This document shows, piece by piece, positions 24,316-32,957 of a stretch of 64,000 nt of DNA. The stretch covers positions 120,240 through 184,239 of the forward strand of contig NZ_BAABHK010000020.1 in the NCBI RefSeq assembly GCF_039542055.1, written 5' to 3'. The notes below the pieces were generated by a model. That model did no database searches and was not told the DNA's origin. It was given only the letters and a program-made list of their open reading frames with translations. The stretch's first letter is position 1. Each line of letters opens with the position of its first letter. The translations under genes were made by a program, and so were the position numbers. Source of the DNA: Actinoallomurus vinaceus (lineage in GTDB: Bacteria; Actinomycetota; Actinomycetes; Streptosporangiales; Streptosporangiaceae).

Positions 24316-25875
24316 TCAGCAGGTCGACGACGGCTGGACCGGGTGCCGGCGGAGGACGTCACGGGCCTGGGCCCGGGAGAGATTGAACCGGCTCCACGAG
24401 TCGCCGCGCCGGAGGGATCCCTCCAGGTGGCGCAGGACGCAGGAGCGCTGCGGCTCGGGGAGCCGGTCGAGGGCGGGGACCGCGTCGGCGGACAGACCGG
24501 CCAGATAGGCCAGGTCGGCGCTGCCGGTGTGCCGGAAGCGGTCCACGTTGTGGGCGGCGATGAACCCGTCCGGGTTGAGCAGTCCCAGGGCCAGCAGGCC
24601 GACGGCACCGGCGGCGGCCACCGCGCGGGGCAGCCAGGCCGCCTTGAGGCGGATGCCGGCGACGGCGACCAGGACGATGACCAGGCCCATCCACAGCTCG
24701 AAGGCGTGCACCCACAGCCGGAGCCTCGTCCAGCCGTACGCCTCCTCGTAGAGGAACAGCCGGCGCAGCGCGACGGCGACGACCACAAGCGTCAGCCCGC
24801 ACAGCAGGCCGAGCAGCGAACGGACGGTGACGCGGTCCGCCCGGCTCCGCACCGGGGCGTACCGGACCGCGACGGCGACGACGACGAGGACGAGCCCGGT
24901 CACGACCAGCAGCTGCCAGAAGCCCCGCCGCGCGTACTCCGCGTAGGACAGGCCGGTCGAGCGCAGCAGCCGGTCCCGGTTCGAGGCCAGCAGGACGTCG
25001 GCCTGGATCGCGACGAAGCCGAGGAACAGCAGGTCGAGCGCGACGATCGGGATGGCCCACGGCGTACGGCCGATGTGCGAGGCGACGGGAGGCCGCGCGA
25101 AACGCGGCGGCGCCACGGTCAGGAACGCTCCGGTCAGGACGACGATGGCACCCGCGCCGAACACCAGGATCCGGACGATCAGCGACCCGATGCCGACGTC
25201 GGGGAGCAGCCCGGCGACGGCCCGGCCGAACGCGGCGTCCGCCGTGACGAACAGCGCGCCGAACACCACGAGGAGCACGGCGGCGAGGACCACCGAGCCG
25301 ACCACCGCCCCGGACGGCCGGCGTCTGGACGTCGCGACCGCGACCAGGCCGCGGCCCGCCCACGGCACCGAACGCGGGGCGGCCGGCGCGAACGCGAGTC
25401 CCCCGCCGACCAGGTCGATCCAGGATCGTCCCCCGTACACGGCGTACGACCCGAGCGGGACGGCCAGCGCGATCGCCAGGGCGACGACCCACCCCGCGTC
25501 GACGAGGGCGGGCAGCGCCGACAGCGCCAGCGTCAGCGTCGCGAACACGATCGACGTGCGGTTCCGGCGGGCGGCCGGAGCGAGGGCGACGATCTCGGCC
25601 ACCACGACGAGCGGCACGTTCAGCCCCGGACGCCCGGGGAACAGCACGGCGGCGAGCACTCCGGCCACCGCCGCGCGGACCAGCAGCGCGGGCGACGCCG
25701 GCCGCACCGGCCGGCGCCACTCCTTGATCAGCAGTGGGTCCCTCCGCGGGAGACGCACCGGCCCGGCCGGGACGGGCCGGCCTGTCGCCGGTGCGGCCGC
25801 CGCCGAGGGTGGCGCCCACGCGCGCCGGCCGGGGTCGGGGGAGTTCGGGCGGGGGTGCGACGGAGGCTCGGTCAT
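24316..25875 (-). CDS. DUF4173 (DUF4153-like) membrane protein
   Basis: A 519-residue membrane protein with about ten to twelve hydrophobic segments and a Pro-rich cytosolic N-terminus. Conserved DUF4173 features include GLSYAEYARRGFWQLLVVTG, LRLWVHAFELWMGLVIVL and the C-terminal NPDGFIAAHNVDRFRHTGSA with DLAYLAGLSADAVPALDRLP. Its role is unknown. The start overlaps (ATGA) the histidine kinase stop, so it belongs to the two-component operon and may be its output or accessory sensor. Confidence 0.88.
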   Translation of the reverse strand: MTEPPSHPRPNSPDPGRRAWAPPSAAAAPATGRPVPAGPVRLPRRDPLLIKEWRRPVRPASPALLVRAAVAGVLAAVLFPGRPGLNVPLVVVAEIVALAPAARRNRTSIVFATLTLALSALPALVDAGWVVALAIALAVPLGSYAVYGGRSWIDLVGGGLAFAPAAPRSVPWAGRGLVAVATSRRRPSGAVVGSVVLAAVLLVVFGALFVTADAAFGRAVAGLLPDVGIGSLIVRILVFGAGAIVVLTGAFLTVAPPRFARPPVASHIGRTPWAIPIVALDLLFLGFVAIQADVLLASNRDRLLRSTGLSYAEYARRGFWQLLVVTGLVLVVVAVAVRYAPVRSRADRVTVRSLLGLLCGLTLVVVAVALRRLFLYEEAYGWTRLRLWVHAFELWMGLVIVLVAVAGIRLKAAWLPRAVAAAGAVGLLALGLLNPDGFIAAHNVDRFRHTGSADLAYLAGLSADAVPALDRLPEPQRSCVLRHLEGSLRRGDSWSRFNLSRAQARDVLRRHPVQPSSTC

Positions 25876-26912
25876 GACGATCCCTGGGGAGGTTGCGGAA
25901 GGACGACGCGGATGAGGCAGCCGCGAGGGGAGTCGGCGACGGCGATCTCACCGTCGTGCAGGTCGACCACCCAGCGGGCGATGGCGAGACCGAGGCCGGT
26001 GCCGCCGCCGGAGGTCCCGACCTGTGAGGCGGAGCCTCGGGAGAAGCGTTCGAAGACCTGCGCGCGGTCGGCGACGGGGATGCCCGGACCCTCGTCCCGC
26101 ACCTCGAGGCGGAGTGTCTGGGCCGGCATCGTCGCGGTGACGGTCACGGCGCCACCGGGCGGGCTGTGCCGGGCCGCGTTGTCGAGGAGGTTGGCGACGA
26201 CCTGGTGCAACCGGTCCCGGTCGGCGCGGACGACCAGCCCCGGCTCGGCCCGCACCGTGAACACCGGGCCCGGATGACCCACCCGGGCCTCCCCGGCGAC
26301 GGCCTCCAGGAAGGGACCGATCTCGAAGCTCGTCAGGTCCAGCGCGACCGCGCCCGCCTCGACGCGGGACAGGTCGAGCAACTGCGTGACCAGGCGGCCC
26401 AGGCGTTCGGTCTGCGCCAGGGCGCCTTCGAGCACCTCCGGCTCGGCCGGGGTGACCCCGTCCGCGACGTTCTCCAGGATCGCTCGCAGCGCGGCGATGG
26501 GCGTGCGCAGCTCGTGTGACACGTTGGCGACGAAGTCGCGGCGCTGGCGGTCGACCTCGGCGAGGTCGTCGGCCATCCGGTTGAAGGCCCTGCCGAGCTC
26601 CCCGACCTCGTCCCGCGACGTCACGCGGACCCGGCGGCGGTAGTCACCGCGTGCCATCGCCCGGGCGACGGCCGTCATCTCGCGCAACGGCGCCGTCATG
26701 CCGTGCGCGAGGATCTGGGTGATCACGACGGAGATCAGCAGCGCGGCCGGCAGCGTGACCCGGCCGCGGAAGCCCAGGCCGTACCCCCACACCATCATCA
26801 GCCCGCCGACGCAGGCGTTGCAGACGGCCAGCACCCCGAGCTTGATCTTGATGGACCGCATCGGGTCGAGGGGGCGCGGCAGCGCCGTCCACAGCCTGTG
26901 CATGACGCTCAC
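25872..26912 (-). CDS. Two-component sensor histidine kinase
   Basis: A 346-residue membrane kinase. Two N-terminal transmembrane helices (IKLGVLAVCNACVGGLMMVW and VTLPAALLISVVITQIL) separated by a very short loop are followed by HAMP (LREMTAVARAMARGDYRRRV), the H-box FVANVSHELRTPIAALRA, N-box LHQVVANLLDNAARHSPPGG, and G-boxes RDEGPGIPVADR and GTGLGLAIARWVV. The tiny extracytoplasmic loop suggests membrane-embedded sensing. GTG 26912 overlaps the regulator stop (GTGA). Confidence 0.92.
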   Translation of the reverse strand: MSVMHRLWTALPRPLDPMRSIKIKLGVLAVCNACVGGLMMVWGYGLGFRGRVTLPAALLISVVITQILAHGMTAPLREMTAVARAMARGDYRRRVRVTSRDEVGELGRAFNRMADDLAEVDRQRRDFVANVSHELRTPIAALRAILENVADGVTPAEPEVLEGALAQTERLGRLVTQLLDLSRVEAGAVALDLTSFEIGPFLEAVAGEARVGHPGPVFTVRAEPGLVVRADRDRLHQVVANLLDNAARHSPPGGAVTVTATMPAQTLRLEVRDEGPGIPVADRAQVFERFSRGSASQVGTSGGGTGLGLAIARWVVDLHDGEIAVADSPRGCLIRVVLPQPPQGSS

Positions 26913-27592
26913 GAACCGGCCTCCAGCGCGTACCCGACGCTGTGGACGGTACGGATGAGGTCCGCGCCGAGCTTGCGGCGCAGCGCCTTGATGTGGCTGT
27001 CCACCACGCGCGTTCCCGCGCCGTCGGCCCAGTCCCACACCTGCTCCAGCAGGACCGCCCTGGTCAGCACCGCGCCCGGCGTACGGGCGAGGCAGTCGAG
27101 CAGGTCGTACTCGGTGGGCGTCAGGTGCACGGGAGCCCCGTCGACGGCGACCCTGCGGGCCGCCCGGTCGATCTCCAGCGGGCCGAGCCGCAGCACGTCG
27201 CGGGCGGGAGCGGCGGCCAGCGCGGCGGCGTGCTCGACCCGCCGCAGCAGAGCACGGACGCGAGCCGTCAGCTCGCGCATGCTGAACGGCTTGGTCAGGT
27301 AGTCGTCGGCCCCCACCCCCAGCCCGACGAGCAGATCGGTCTCGTCGTCGCGGGCGGTCAGCATCAGCACGGGGACCGGCCGCTCCGCCTGAATCCGGCG
27401 GCAGACCTCCAGTCCGTCGAAACCGGGCAGCATGAGGTCGAGGACGACCAGATCAGGCCGGTACTCCACGAACGCCGCCACGGCGCCGGGTCCGTCGGCC
27501 ACCGTTCGCACCTCGAAGCCTTCGGCCGCCAGCCGGTCGGCGACCGCCTGCGCGATGGCGGGCTCATCCTCGACGACAAGGATCCGTTGCAT
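26909..27592 (-). CDS. OmpR/PhoB-family response regulator
   Basis: A 227-residue regulator. The receiver domain has the acidic pair VVEDEP (residues 6-11), phospho-acceptor VVLDLMLPGFDGLEV and the conserved Lys in GADDYLTKPFSMRELTARV. The C-terminal winged helix carries HLTPTEYDLLDCLARTPGAV, DWADGAGTRVVDSHIKALRR and IRTVHSVGYALEA. It is first in an operon with its kinase and a DUF4173 protein, all joined by 4-base overlaps. Confidence 0.93.
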   Translation of the reverse strand: MQRILVVEDEPAIAQAVADRLAAEGFEVRTVADGPGAVAAFVEYRPDLVVLDLMLPGFDGLEVCRRIQAERPVPVLMLTARDDETDLLVGLGVGADDYLTKPFSMRELTARVRALLRRVEHAAALAAAPARDVLRLGPLEIDRAARRVAVDGAPVHLTPTEYDLLDCLARTPGAVLTRAVLLEQVWDWADGAGTRVVDSHIKALRRKLGADLIRTVHSVGYALEAGS

Positions 27593-27686
27593 GGCGGCGA
27601 GCCTAGGAGCCGTGCGCGGAGATCCCACGGACGATCTGTGCGGAATCTGTGAAGATCTCGGCCGCGGCTCGCCGGCGCCGCGCGGG

Positions 27687-27828
27687 GACGAGCCACCGGG
27701 ACGAACCACCCGGACGAGCTGCGGGGGCGAGCGGTCGGGACGAACCGCCGGAACGAGCTACCAGGACGAGCCGCGGGCCGAGCCACCGGAGCAAGCCGCC
27801 CGGACTAGCCGCCGGAACGAGCCGCCTC
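27687..27828. repeat. 13-bp tandem repeat, eleven degenerate copies
   Basis: Eleven consecutive units of about 13 bp with consensus GACGAGCCGCCGG (one unit is 12 bp) run from 27687 to 27828 in the gap between the response regulator promoter region and the convergent-side HD gene. Because 13 is not a multiple of 3, the array is unlikely to be coding. It sits just upstream of the two-component operon and just downstream of the HD-domain gene. Confidence 0.8.
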
Positions 27829-27831
27829 CGG

Positions 27832-28428
27832 CTACACCGGGGCGTGCCCATACTCGGCGACGAACGACGTGAGGTCGGGAACGCCGAAGGTCTCGCACAT
27901 CGACCTGAATCGCGCGACCTTGTCCGCGCCGAACCGCCGGACCCGGGCGGCGTAGGAGCCGGCCGTGACGAAGGTCGGCGGGTCGGTCTTGCTGTGGAAC
28001 TTGTCGGCGTACATGACGAGCTCCTCCTCGAGAGTCACCGCCACGTAGTCGGCGACCGGCAAGGGGAGTTCCTGGCTCCGGACGTCGTCGCGGGTGATGC
28101 CCACCCCGGTGTGGCAGGAGCAGAAGCGGCAGAGGACGTCGGGGAACCCTTCGTCTTTCAGCAGCTCGTAGCCGAGTATCCCGTGCCGGATGTAGCCCGC
28201 CTCATCGATGCGCCCGTCGCCGTCGTACAGGCGATAGACCCCGATGTCGTGCAGCAGGGCGCCGACCCGTACGAGATCCGCGTCGACGTCCAGGCCACCG
28301 TCGGTCAGCAGTCGTTCCGCGATCCCGCAGACGATCTCGCAGTGCGTGTGAACGAGGTCGAACGCCGCGGGTGTGGGCGCGTACCTCTCGTGCAGCGCGC
28401 GGATCTCTTCGTCCGTCGGGAGGAGCAT
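27832..28428 (-). CDS. HD-domain phosphohydrolase
   Basis: A 198-residue metal-dependent phosphohydrolase. The HD fold is marked by VHTHCEIVCGIAERLL, the HD pair VRVGALLHDIGVYRLYDGDG, then GYIRHGILGYELLKDEGFPD, FCSCHTGVGI and a late VMYADKFHSKTDPPTF, where the last Asp completes the metal site. The family often hydrolyses nucleotides; the substrate is unknown. It is on the minus strand, ending next to the 13-bp repeat array. Confidence 0.85.
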   Translation of the reverse strand: MLLPTDEEIRALHERYAPTPAAFDLVHTHCEIVCGIAERLLTDGGLDVDADLVRVGALLHDIGVYRLYDGDGRIDEAGYIRHGILGYELLKDEGFPDVLCRFCSCHTGVGITRDDVRSQELPLPVADYVAVTLEEELVMYADKFHSKTDPPTFVTAGSYAARVRRFGADKVARFRSMCETFGVPDLTSFVAEYGHAPV

Positions 28429-28618
28429 GCCGGGAGTCTAACGACGCCGCCCTCACCGCCCGTTTCCGCAGGCAGACGGGCTTCCTGGAGCAGGCGGGAG
28501 GGCCGATGGTGAACCTGGTGCCACCCGAAGTCGGATGACCGCATTACTGATCTTCGCTCCCGGAACGACGACGCTGATCCCATGCCCGATCGAGCCGGGC
28601 ACGGAAGGAGATCAGCCC

Positions 28619-29032
28619 ATGGCCACCAGCGCGGCACCCGTCGAGCGGTGCCTGACCGGCACCCCGTGGGCGGTCCGGCTCGGCCGGGCCGCCACGGAGC
28701 GGCCCGCGCTGGAGGTGTACGACGCGGAGACGCTGGTCGACGTCGTCGTGCGTACCTCGGTGGCGCCGGAGATCCTGCGGGGCGCCCGGCGCGGCGTCTC
28801 CCGCGGACGCCCGTGCGCCGTCGCCTGGGGCCGGCTGCCGGCCGATGCGACTCTCCCGGTGGTGGTCTTCACCGGCGGCCGATGGGCCGGCCGGACGCAC
28901 CGCGCCGAGGTGATCGCGGTCGGCGGGTTCTGCTGGCTGGCCGTCGCGTACGGGCGGTTCACCACCGTCGCCGTCGAGCATCGCGGTACCCCGTGCGGGC
29001 GCCTGCGCATCCGGAGCGGCCGCCGGTCGTGA
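28619..29032 (+). CDS. Small hypothetical protein (137 aa)
   Basis: A 137-residue soluble basic protein with no recognised motif. The sequence is beta-rich and Arg/Val-rich (LEVYDAETLVDVVVRTSVAP, VEHRGTPCGRLRIRSGR). ATG 28619 has a strong Shine-Dalgarno (AAGGAGA) about 8 nt upstream, which decides the start against the longer frame from 28535. It lies before the glycosyltransferase on the same strand, 102 bp away. Confidence 0.65.
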   Translation: MATSAAPVERCLTGTPWAVRLGRAATERPALEVYDAETLVDVVVRTSVAPEILRGARRGVSRGRPCAVAWGRLPADATLPVVVFTGGRWAGRTHRAEVIAVGGFCWLAVAYGRFTTVAVEHRGTPCGRLRIRSGRRS

Positions 29033-29134
29033 CGGTCGCCGCCGACACGGAACGCGCCGACGAACGATCCCTTCCCCCCTTTCCGGCCGCCCCCGGCCAG
29101 ACTCCCATCACGTCAAGACAGAAGGCACCAGGCC

Positions 29135-30310
29135 GTGAACACCTCACAGATCCACTCCGGCACGAAACGGCACGTCACGATCGTGTCGGCGAGCGTCGGC
29201 GCCGGGCACGACGGCGCGGCGAGCGAGCTGGCGCGACGGCTCCGCGAAGCCGGATTCACCGTCGACCGGCACGACTTCCTCGACCTGCTCCCGGCCTCGC
29301 TCGGACGCCTGCTGCGGCAGTCGTACGCGCTGCAACTGCGGGCCGCCCCGGAGAGCTGGGAACGGCTGTTCACCGCACTGGACCGGCGGCGGAACCTCGC
29401 GGCGGCGGTGCGCGCCCTCAGCGGCCTGGCCGCACGCCGCCTCGCCCGTACGGCGGCGGACTCCGACGTCGTCGTCTCGACCTACCCCCTCGCCAGCCAG
29501 GCGCTGGGCCGGTTGCGGCGGCGCGGCGCGCTGCGGGTACCGGTCGTCACGTACCTCACCGACCTGTCCGTGCACCCCCTGTGGATAGCCGACGGGGTCG
29601 ACGCCCACCTGGCGCTGCACGCGACGACGGCGGCGCAGGCGCGACGGCTCGGCGCGGCCGACGTCCGGGTGTGCGCGCCCGCCGTACGACCCGGGTTCCG
29701 GCCGCCGTCGTCCGTCCTCGAGCGGCAGGTGGCGCGCCTGCACTTCGGTCTGCCGGACGATGACCGCCTGGCCCTGGTCGTCGCGGGGTCGTGGGGGGCC
29801 GGGGACGTCGCGGCCACCGTACGGGACGTGGCCGCGTCCGGGCTGGTCACGCCGGTCGTCGTGTGCGGGCGCAACACGGCGCTGCGCGAGGAGCTCGCCG
29901 GCTCGGGCGTCGGCGTGCCCCTGGGCTGGGTCGACGACATGCCGGCGCTGATGCGCGCCTGTGACGTCGTGGTCCAGAACGCCGGCGGCCTCTCCTCCCT
30001 CGAGGCGCTGGCCTCCGGCCTGCCCGTCCTCAGCTACCGCTGCCTCCCGGGGCACGGCAGGACGAACGCGGCCGCCCTGGAGGAGGCCGGCTGGGCCCCG
30101 TGGGCGCGCCGGCCGGACGAGCTGCCCGAGGCGTTGTTCGCGGCGTTGACCGGACCACGCATGATGGGATCACCCGGGACCACCGATCCCGCCGCGATCG
30201 TCGCCGCCCTGGCGGCCGGGCGGAGCGGCGCGGTGACCGGCAGGGACGCCGCGGTGACCGAACGGCCCGCGTCGAAGGAGCTCACCGAGACGATGGAAGC
30301 GACCCGATGA
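29135..30310 (+). CDS. MGDG-synthase-like glycosyltransferase (GT28 type)
   Basis: A 391-residue GT-B enzyme. The N-terminal half has the MGDG synthase-type start VTIVSASVGAGHDGAASELA and the lipid-binding-like DFLDLLPASLGRLLRQSYAL. The C-terminal nucleotide-sugar-binding half carries LALVVAGSWGAGDVAATVRD, VPLGWVDDMPALMRACDVVV and QNAGGLSSLEALASGLPVL. It probably glycosylates a lipid acceptor at the membrane surface; the sugar and lipid are not determined. Its stop overlaps the start of the polysaccharide deacetylase gene. Confidence 0.85.
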   Translation: MNTSQIHSGTKRHVTIVSASVGAGHDGAASELARRLREAGFTVDRHDFLDLLPASLGRLLRQSYALQLRAAPESWERLFTALDRRRNLAAAVRALSGLAARRLARTAADSDVVVSTYPLASQALGRLRRRGALRVPVVTYLTDLSVHPLWIADGVDAHLALHATTAAQARRLGAADVRVCAPAVRPGFRPPSSVLERQVARLHFGLPDDDRLALVVAGSWGAGDVAATVRDVAASGLVTPVVVCGRNTALREELAGSGVGVPLGWVDDMPALMRACDVVVQNAGGLSSLEALASGLPVLSYRCLPGHGRTNAAALEEAGWAPWARRPDELPEALFAALTGPRMMGSPGTTDPAAIVAALAAGRSGAVTGRDAAVTERPASKELTETMEATR

Positions 30311-31026
30311 ACACCACACGTCTCGCCGCGACCGCGGCGGGTGTCCTCGCCGCCGCGCACGCCGCACCGGCCCTCACCTCGATCGGGCCGCTGCGCAGGC
30401 GGCTGTTCCCTGGGCTGTCCGGCGTCGGCGAGCCCGGTCATGTGGCGCTCACGTTCGACGACGGTCCGGACCCGCGCTCGACGCCGGCGTTCCTGGCCGT
30501 CCTGCGGGAGTACGAGGTCAAGGCCACCTTCTTCCTGCTCGGCCGGATGCTCGAGGCCGCACCGGACCTGGGGAGGGAGCTCGTCGAGGCCGGGCACGAG
30601 ATCGCCGTCCACGGATGGGAGCACCGCTGCATGCTGCTGCGCGGGCCCGCGGCGACGTACGACGACCTGGCCAGGGCGATGGAGTCCATCGTCACGGTCA
30701 CGGGGACGGTGCCGCGCTGGTACCGGCCTCCGTACGGGGTGCTGAGCTCCTCGGCGTTGCGGGCGGCGCGCCGGCTGGACCTCACGCCGGTGCTCTGGAC
30801 GAACTGGGGCCGGGACTGGACGCGCACGGCCACCCCGGCCTCCGTCCTCGCGACCGTCACGCGCGAACTCGACGGCGGAGGGACCGTGCTCCTCCACGAC
30901 TCGGACTGCACCTCGGCCCCTGACTCATGGCGCAGGACGCTCGGCGCGCTCCCCTCTCTCCTCGACGAGGTGCGGAACCGCGGCCTGTCGATCGGCCCAC
31001 TCCGCGAGCACGCCACCGGTCGATGA
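30307..31026 (+). CDS. Polysaccharide deacetylase (NodB homology, CE4)
   Basis: A 239-residue CE4 deacetylase with an N-terminal hydrophobic signal/anchor (LAATAAGVLAAAHAAPALTS). Catalytic motifs: MT1 LTFDDGPDPRSTPAF, MT2 HEIAVHGWEHRCMLL (with a variant HGWEH), MT3 RWYRPPYGVLSSSALRAAR, and late VLLHDSD. It probably removes acyl groups from an envelope glycan or glycolipid. The ATGA overlap with the glycosyltransferase gene indicates a shared pathway for a surface glycolipid. Confidence 0.88.
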   Translation: MNTTRLAATAAGVLAAAHAAPALTSIGPLRRRLFPGLSGVGEPGHVALTFDDGPDPRSTPAFLAVLREYEVKATFFLLGRMLEAAPDLGRELVEAGHEIAVHGWEHRCMLLRGPAATYDDLARAMESIVTVTGTVPRWYRPPYGVLSSSALRAARRLDLTPVLWTNWGRDWTRTATPASVLATVTRELDGGGTVLLHDSDCTSAPDSWRRTLGALPSLLDEVRNRGLSIGPLREHATGR

Positions 31027-31152
31027 GGGGACCGGCCGTGGCCTGAGCTCCTCGGCCGCAGAGACGCCACGACGGGAAGAATCGCGCCACCGCACAACAC
31101 CTCAGGGCCGCCGAAGCGTGTATCGCATGGAAACTCCAACGATGGAGGTGCG

Positions 31153-31686
31153 ATGACCTTCGAGGAATTCGCGGTCGCGAAGCTGCCGGCGCTGCTGAGG
31201 TTCGCGGCGGTGCTGACCGGCGACCGTGCCCTCGCCGAGGACGCCGTTCAGGAGGTGCTGATCCGCGCGCATGAACGTTGGAACAAGATCGGCGGCTTGG
31301 ACCGGCCGGAACTGTACGTCCGCAAGATGGTGGTGAACGAGTTCCTGTCATGGCGCCGCCGCTCCTGGCGTCTCGTCCCGGCGGGGCGCGGCACCGACAT
31401 GGACGACCGCGCCAGCCCCGACCACGCCTCCGGCCTCGCGGAACGCGACGCGCTCCTCGCCGAGATCGGCAAGTTGCCGGGCCGACAGCGGGCGGTGCTC
31501 GCCCTGCGCTACTACGAGGGCCTCTCCGACGCCGAGATCGCCGAGGTGGTCGGCTGCAAGCCGGGCACCGTCCGCGGATACGCGTCTCGCGCGCTCGCCA
31601 GGCTCCGCGTGGAGCTGACGACGGAGTCACCGCCGGATTCCCGGGTTCATCGAGAGGGCATGCGGATCGAGGGAGCGATCAAATGA
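31153..31686 (+). CDS. SigE-family ECF sigma factor
   Basis: A 177-residue sigma factor. Sigma2 includes TFEEFAVAKLPALLRFAAVL and LAEDAVQEVLIRAHERWNKI. Sigma4 includes LPGRQRAVLALRYYEGLSDA and IAEVVGCKPGTVRGYASRAL. It has the same type and gene order as the pair at 17.5 kb. ATG 31153 is preceded by GGAGGTG. Its TGA overlaps the next gene's ATG by four bases. Confidence 0.9.
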   Translation: MTFEEFAVAKLPALLRFAAVLTGDRALAEDAVQEVLIRAHERWNKIGGLDRPELYVRKMVVNEFLSWRRRSWRLVPAGRGTDMDDRASPDHASGLAERDALLAEIGKLPGRQRAVLALRYYEGLSDAEIAEVVGCKPGTVRGYASRALARLRVELTTESPPDSRVHREGMRIEGAIK

Positions 31687-32888
31687 GGACGGAAGACGAC
31701 CTGCGCGCGGCACTCACCACCCTCGAACGCCACACACCCGACGCCGACACGGTGCTGCGCGCCGTCCGCTCGGCGGGTGGGCGTCGTCGCGGCCGGAGGC
31801 CCGCGCTGCGCTGGTGGGCGTCCGGCTTGACCACGGCCGGCGCGCTCGCCGCCGCGGCCGCCGTGTTCGCGATGAGCGCCACCCCGGCAGGGCCCCCGCC
31901 GAGCGTGTTCCGCATGCCGGACGGAACCGAAGGCACGGCGAACAGCGACGTGGGTGCCGCCAGGCAGGTACTGCTCGCGGCCGCCAAGACGGCCGCCCGC
32001 TCGCCGCTGACCACCGGCCGTCACTGGAAGAAGTCCACGATCACCGGGAACTTCGTCCAGGTGGGGCCCTCCGACGACCGATACCTGATCATGGACCAGA
32101 GCCGCAACGAGTCGTGGACGGCACGCTCGTCCGACGACGTCATGGTGTTCACGCAGTCGCTGGGGGCGCAGCTCGCCTCGACCAGGGACCGGGCGGCCTG
32201 GCGCCGTGACGGCTCCCCGACGGCGTGGGCGAGCGCCGGCGCGTCCGGGCTCGCGGGCCCACAGGGATTCACCGAGGGCGGGAACCGGGTCACCACCGCG
32301 CCCGGCGAACGACACATGGCGTTCGGCGAGAAGGGTCCCGGCGGCCGGCCCTTCTCTGTGGGCGGTCACAGCATGTCCCTCAAGGAACTGCAGGCGCTCC
32401 CCGCCGATCCGGCCCGGCTCGAGAAGCTGTTCCTCGACTCCCCGCTGTACAAGCACAGGGAGGACGGTGACGCCGCGTCGTACCTCATCGAGCAGGTCCC
32501 CGAGGTGCTCGCCATGCCGGTGACACGTCAGGTACGGTCGGCGCTCTACCGGATGCTCGCCGGCGTTTCCGGCGTACGCAGCCTGGGGCGGGTACGGGAC
32601 GTCGCCGGTCACGAAGGCGTCGCGATCGCGGTGACCGAGGCGCACCAGAAGTGCGGCGACCGGACGAAGGCCGACACGGACGCGGATCCGTCCTGGATCT
32701 ACTCGACGTGCACCGTCGAGCAGCGACTCGTCATCAACCCGGCGACCGGTCTGCCGGTCGCGCAGGAACTGCGGTACACGAAGCTGCCCGCCGGTCCCAA
32801 GTGGTCGGCGCCGGGCGGACTGTTCTCCTACGAGATCTTCGAGTACGCCGGCTGGACCAACGCGAGTGCGCCCGGATCCCAGGGCTGA
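31683..32888 (+). CDS. CU044_5270-type membrane-anchored protein, partner of SigE-type factor
   Basis: A 401-residue protein with a short cytoplasmic N-terminus (MRTEDDLRAALTTLERHTPD), one transmembrane helix (ASGLTTAGALAAAAAVFAMS) and a large exported domain with LQALPADPARLEKLF and a late CTVEQRLVINPATGLPVAQE. This layout matches the CU044_5270 family that commonly follows SigE-type sigma genes. It is translationally coupled to that sigma factor, so an envelope-stress sensing or anti-sigma role is plausible but unproven. Confidence 0.85.
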   Translation: MRTEDDLRAALTTLERHTPDADTVLRAVRSAGGRRRGRRPALRWWASGLTTAGALAAAAAVFAMSATPAGPPPSVFRMPDGTEGTANSDVGAARQVLLAAAKTAARSPLTTGRHWKKSTITGNFVQVGPSDDRYLIMDQSRNESWTARSSDDVMVFTQSLGAQLASTRDRAAWRRDGSPTAWASAGASGLAGPQGFTEGGNRVTTAPGERHMAFGEKGPGGRPFSVGGHSMSLKELQALPADPARLEKLFLDSPLYKHREDGDAASYLIEQVPEVLAMPVTRQVRSALYRMLAGVSGVRSLGRVRDVAGHEGVAIAVTEAHQKCGDRTKADTDADPSWIYSTCTVEQRLVINPATGLPVAQELRYTKLPAGPKWSAPGGLFSYEIFEYAGWTNASAPGSQG

Positions 32889-32898
32889 CGCGGCCGAT

Positions 32899-32936
32899 CG
32901 GCCGGCCCCCGCCGTGATCACGGCGGGGGCCGGCCG
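32899..32936. terminator. 38-bp perfect palindrome, bidirectional terminator
   Basis: A perfect inverted repeat centred on TGATCA at 32915-32920, with arms CGGCCGGCCCCCGCCG and its complement. It lies between the convergent CU044_5270-type gene and the DUF5682 gene, about 10 and 20 bp from their stops. It is ideally placed to end transcription from both sides. Confidence 0.85.
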
Positions 32937-32957
32937 TGCCCGGCGATCGCGTACGGC

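Noticed and set aside
27660..27831. CRISPR array
   Set aside because: Units are 13 bp, contiguous and degenerate with no spacers and no cas genes.
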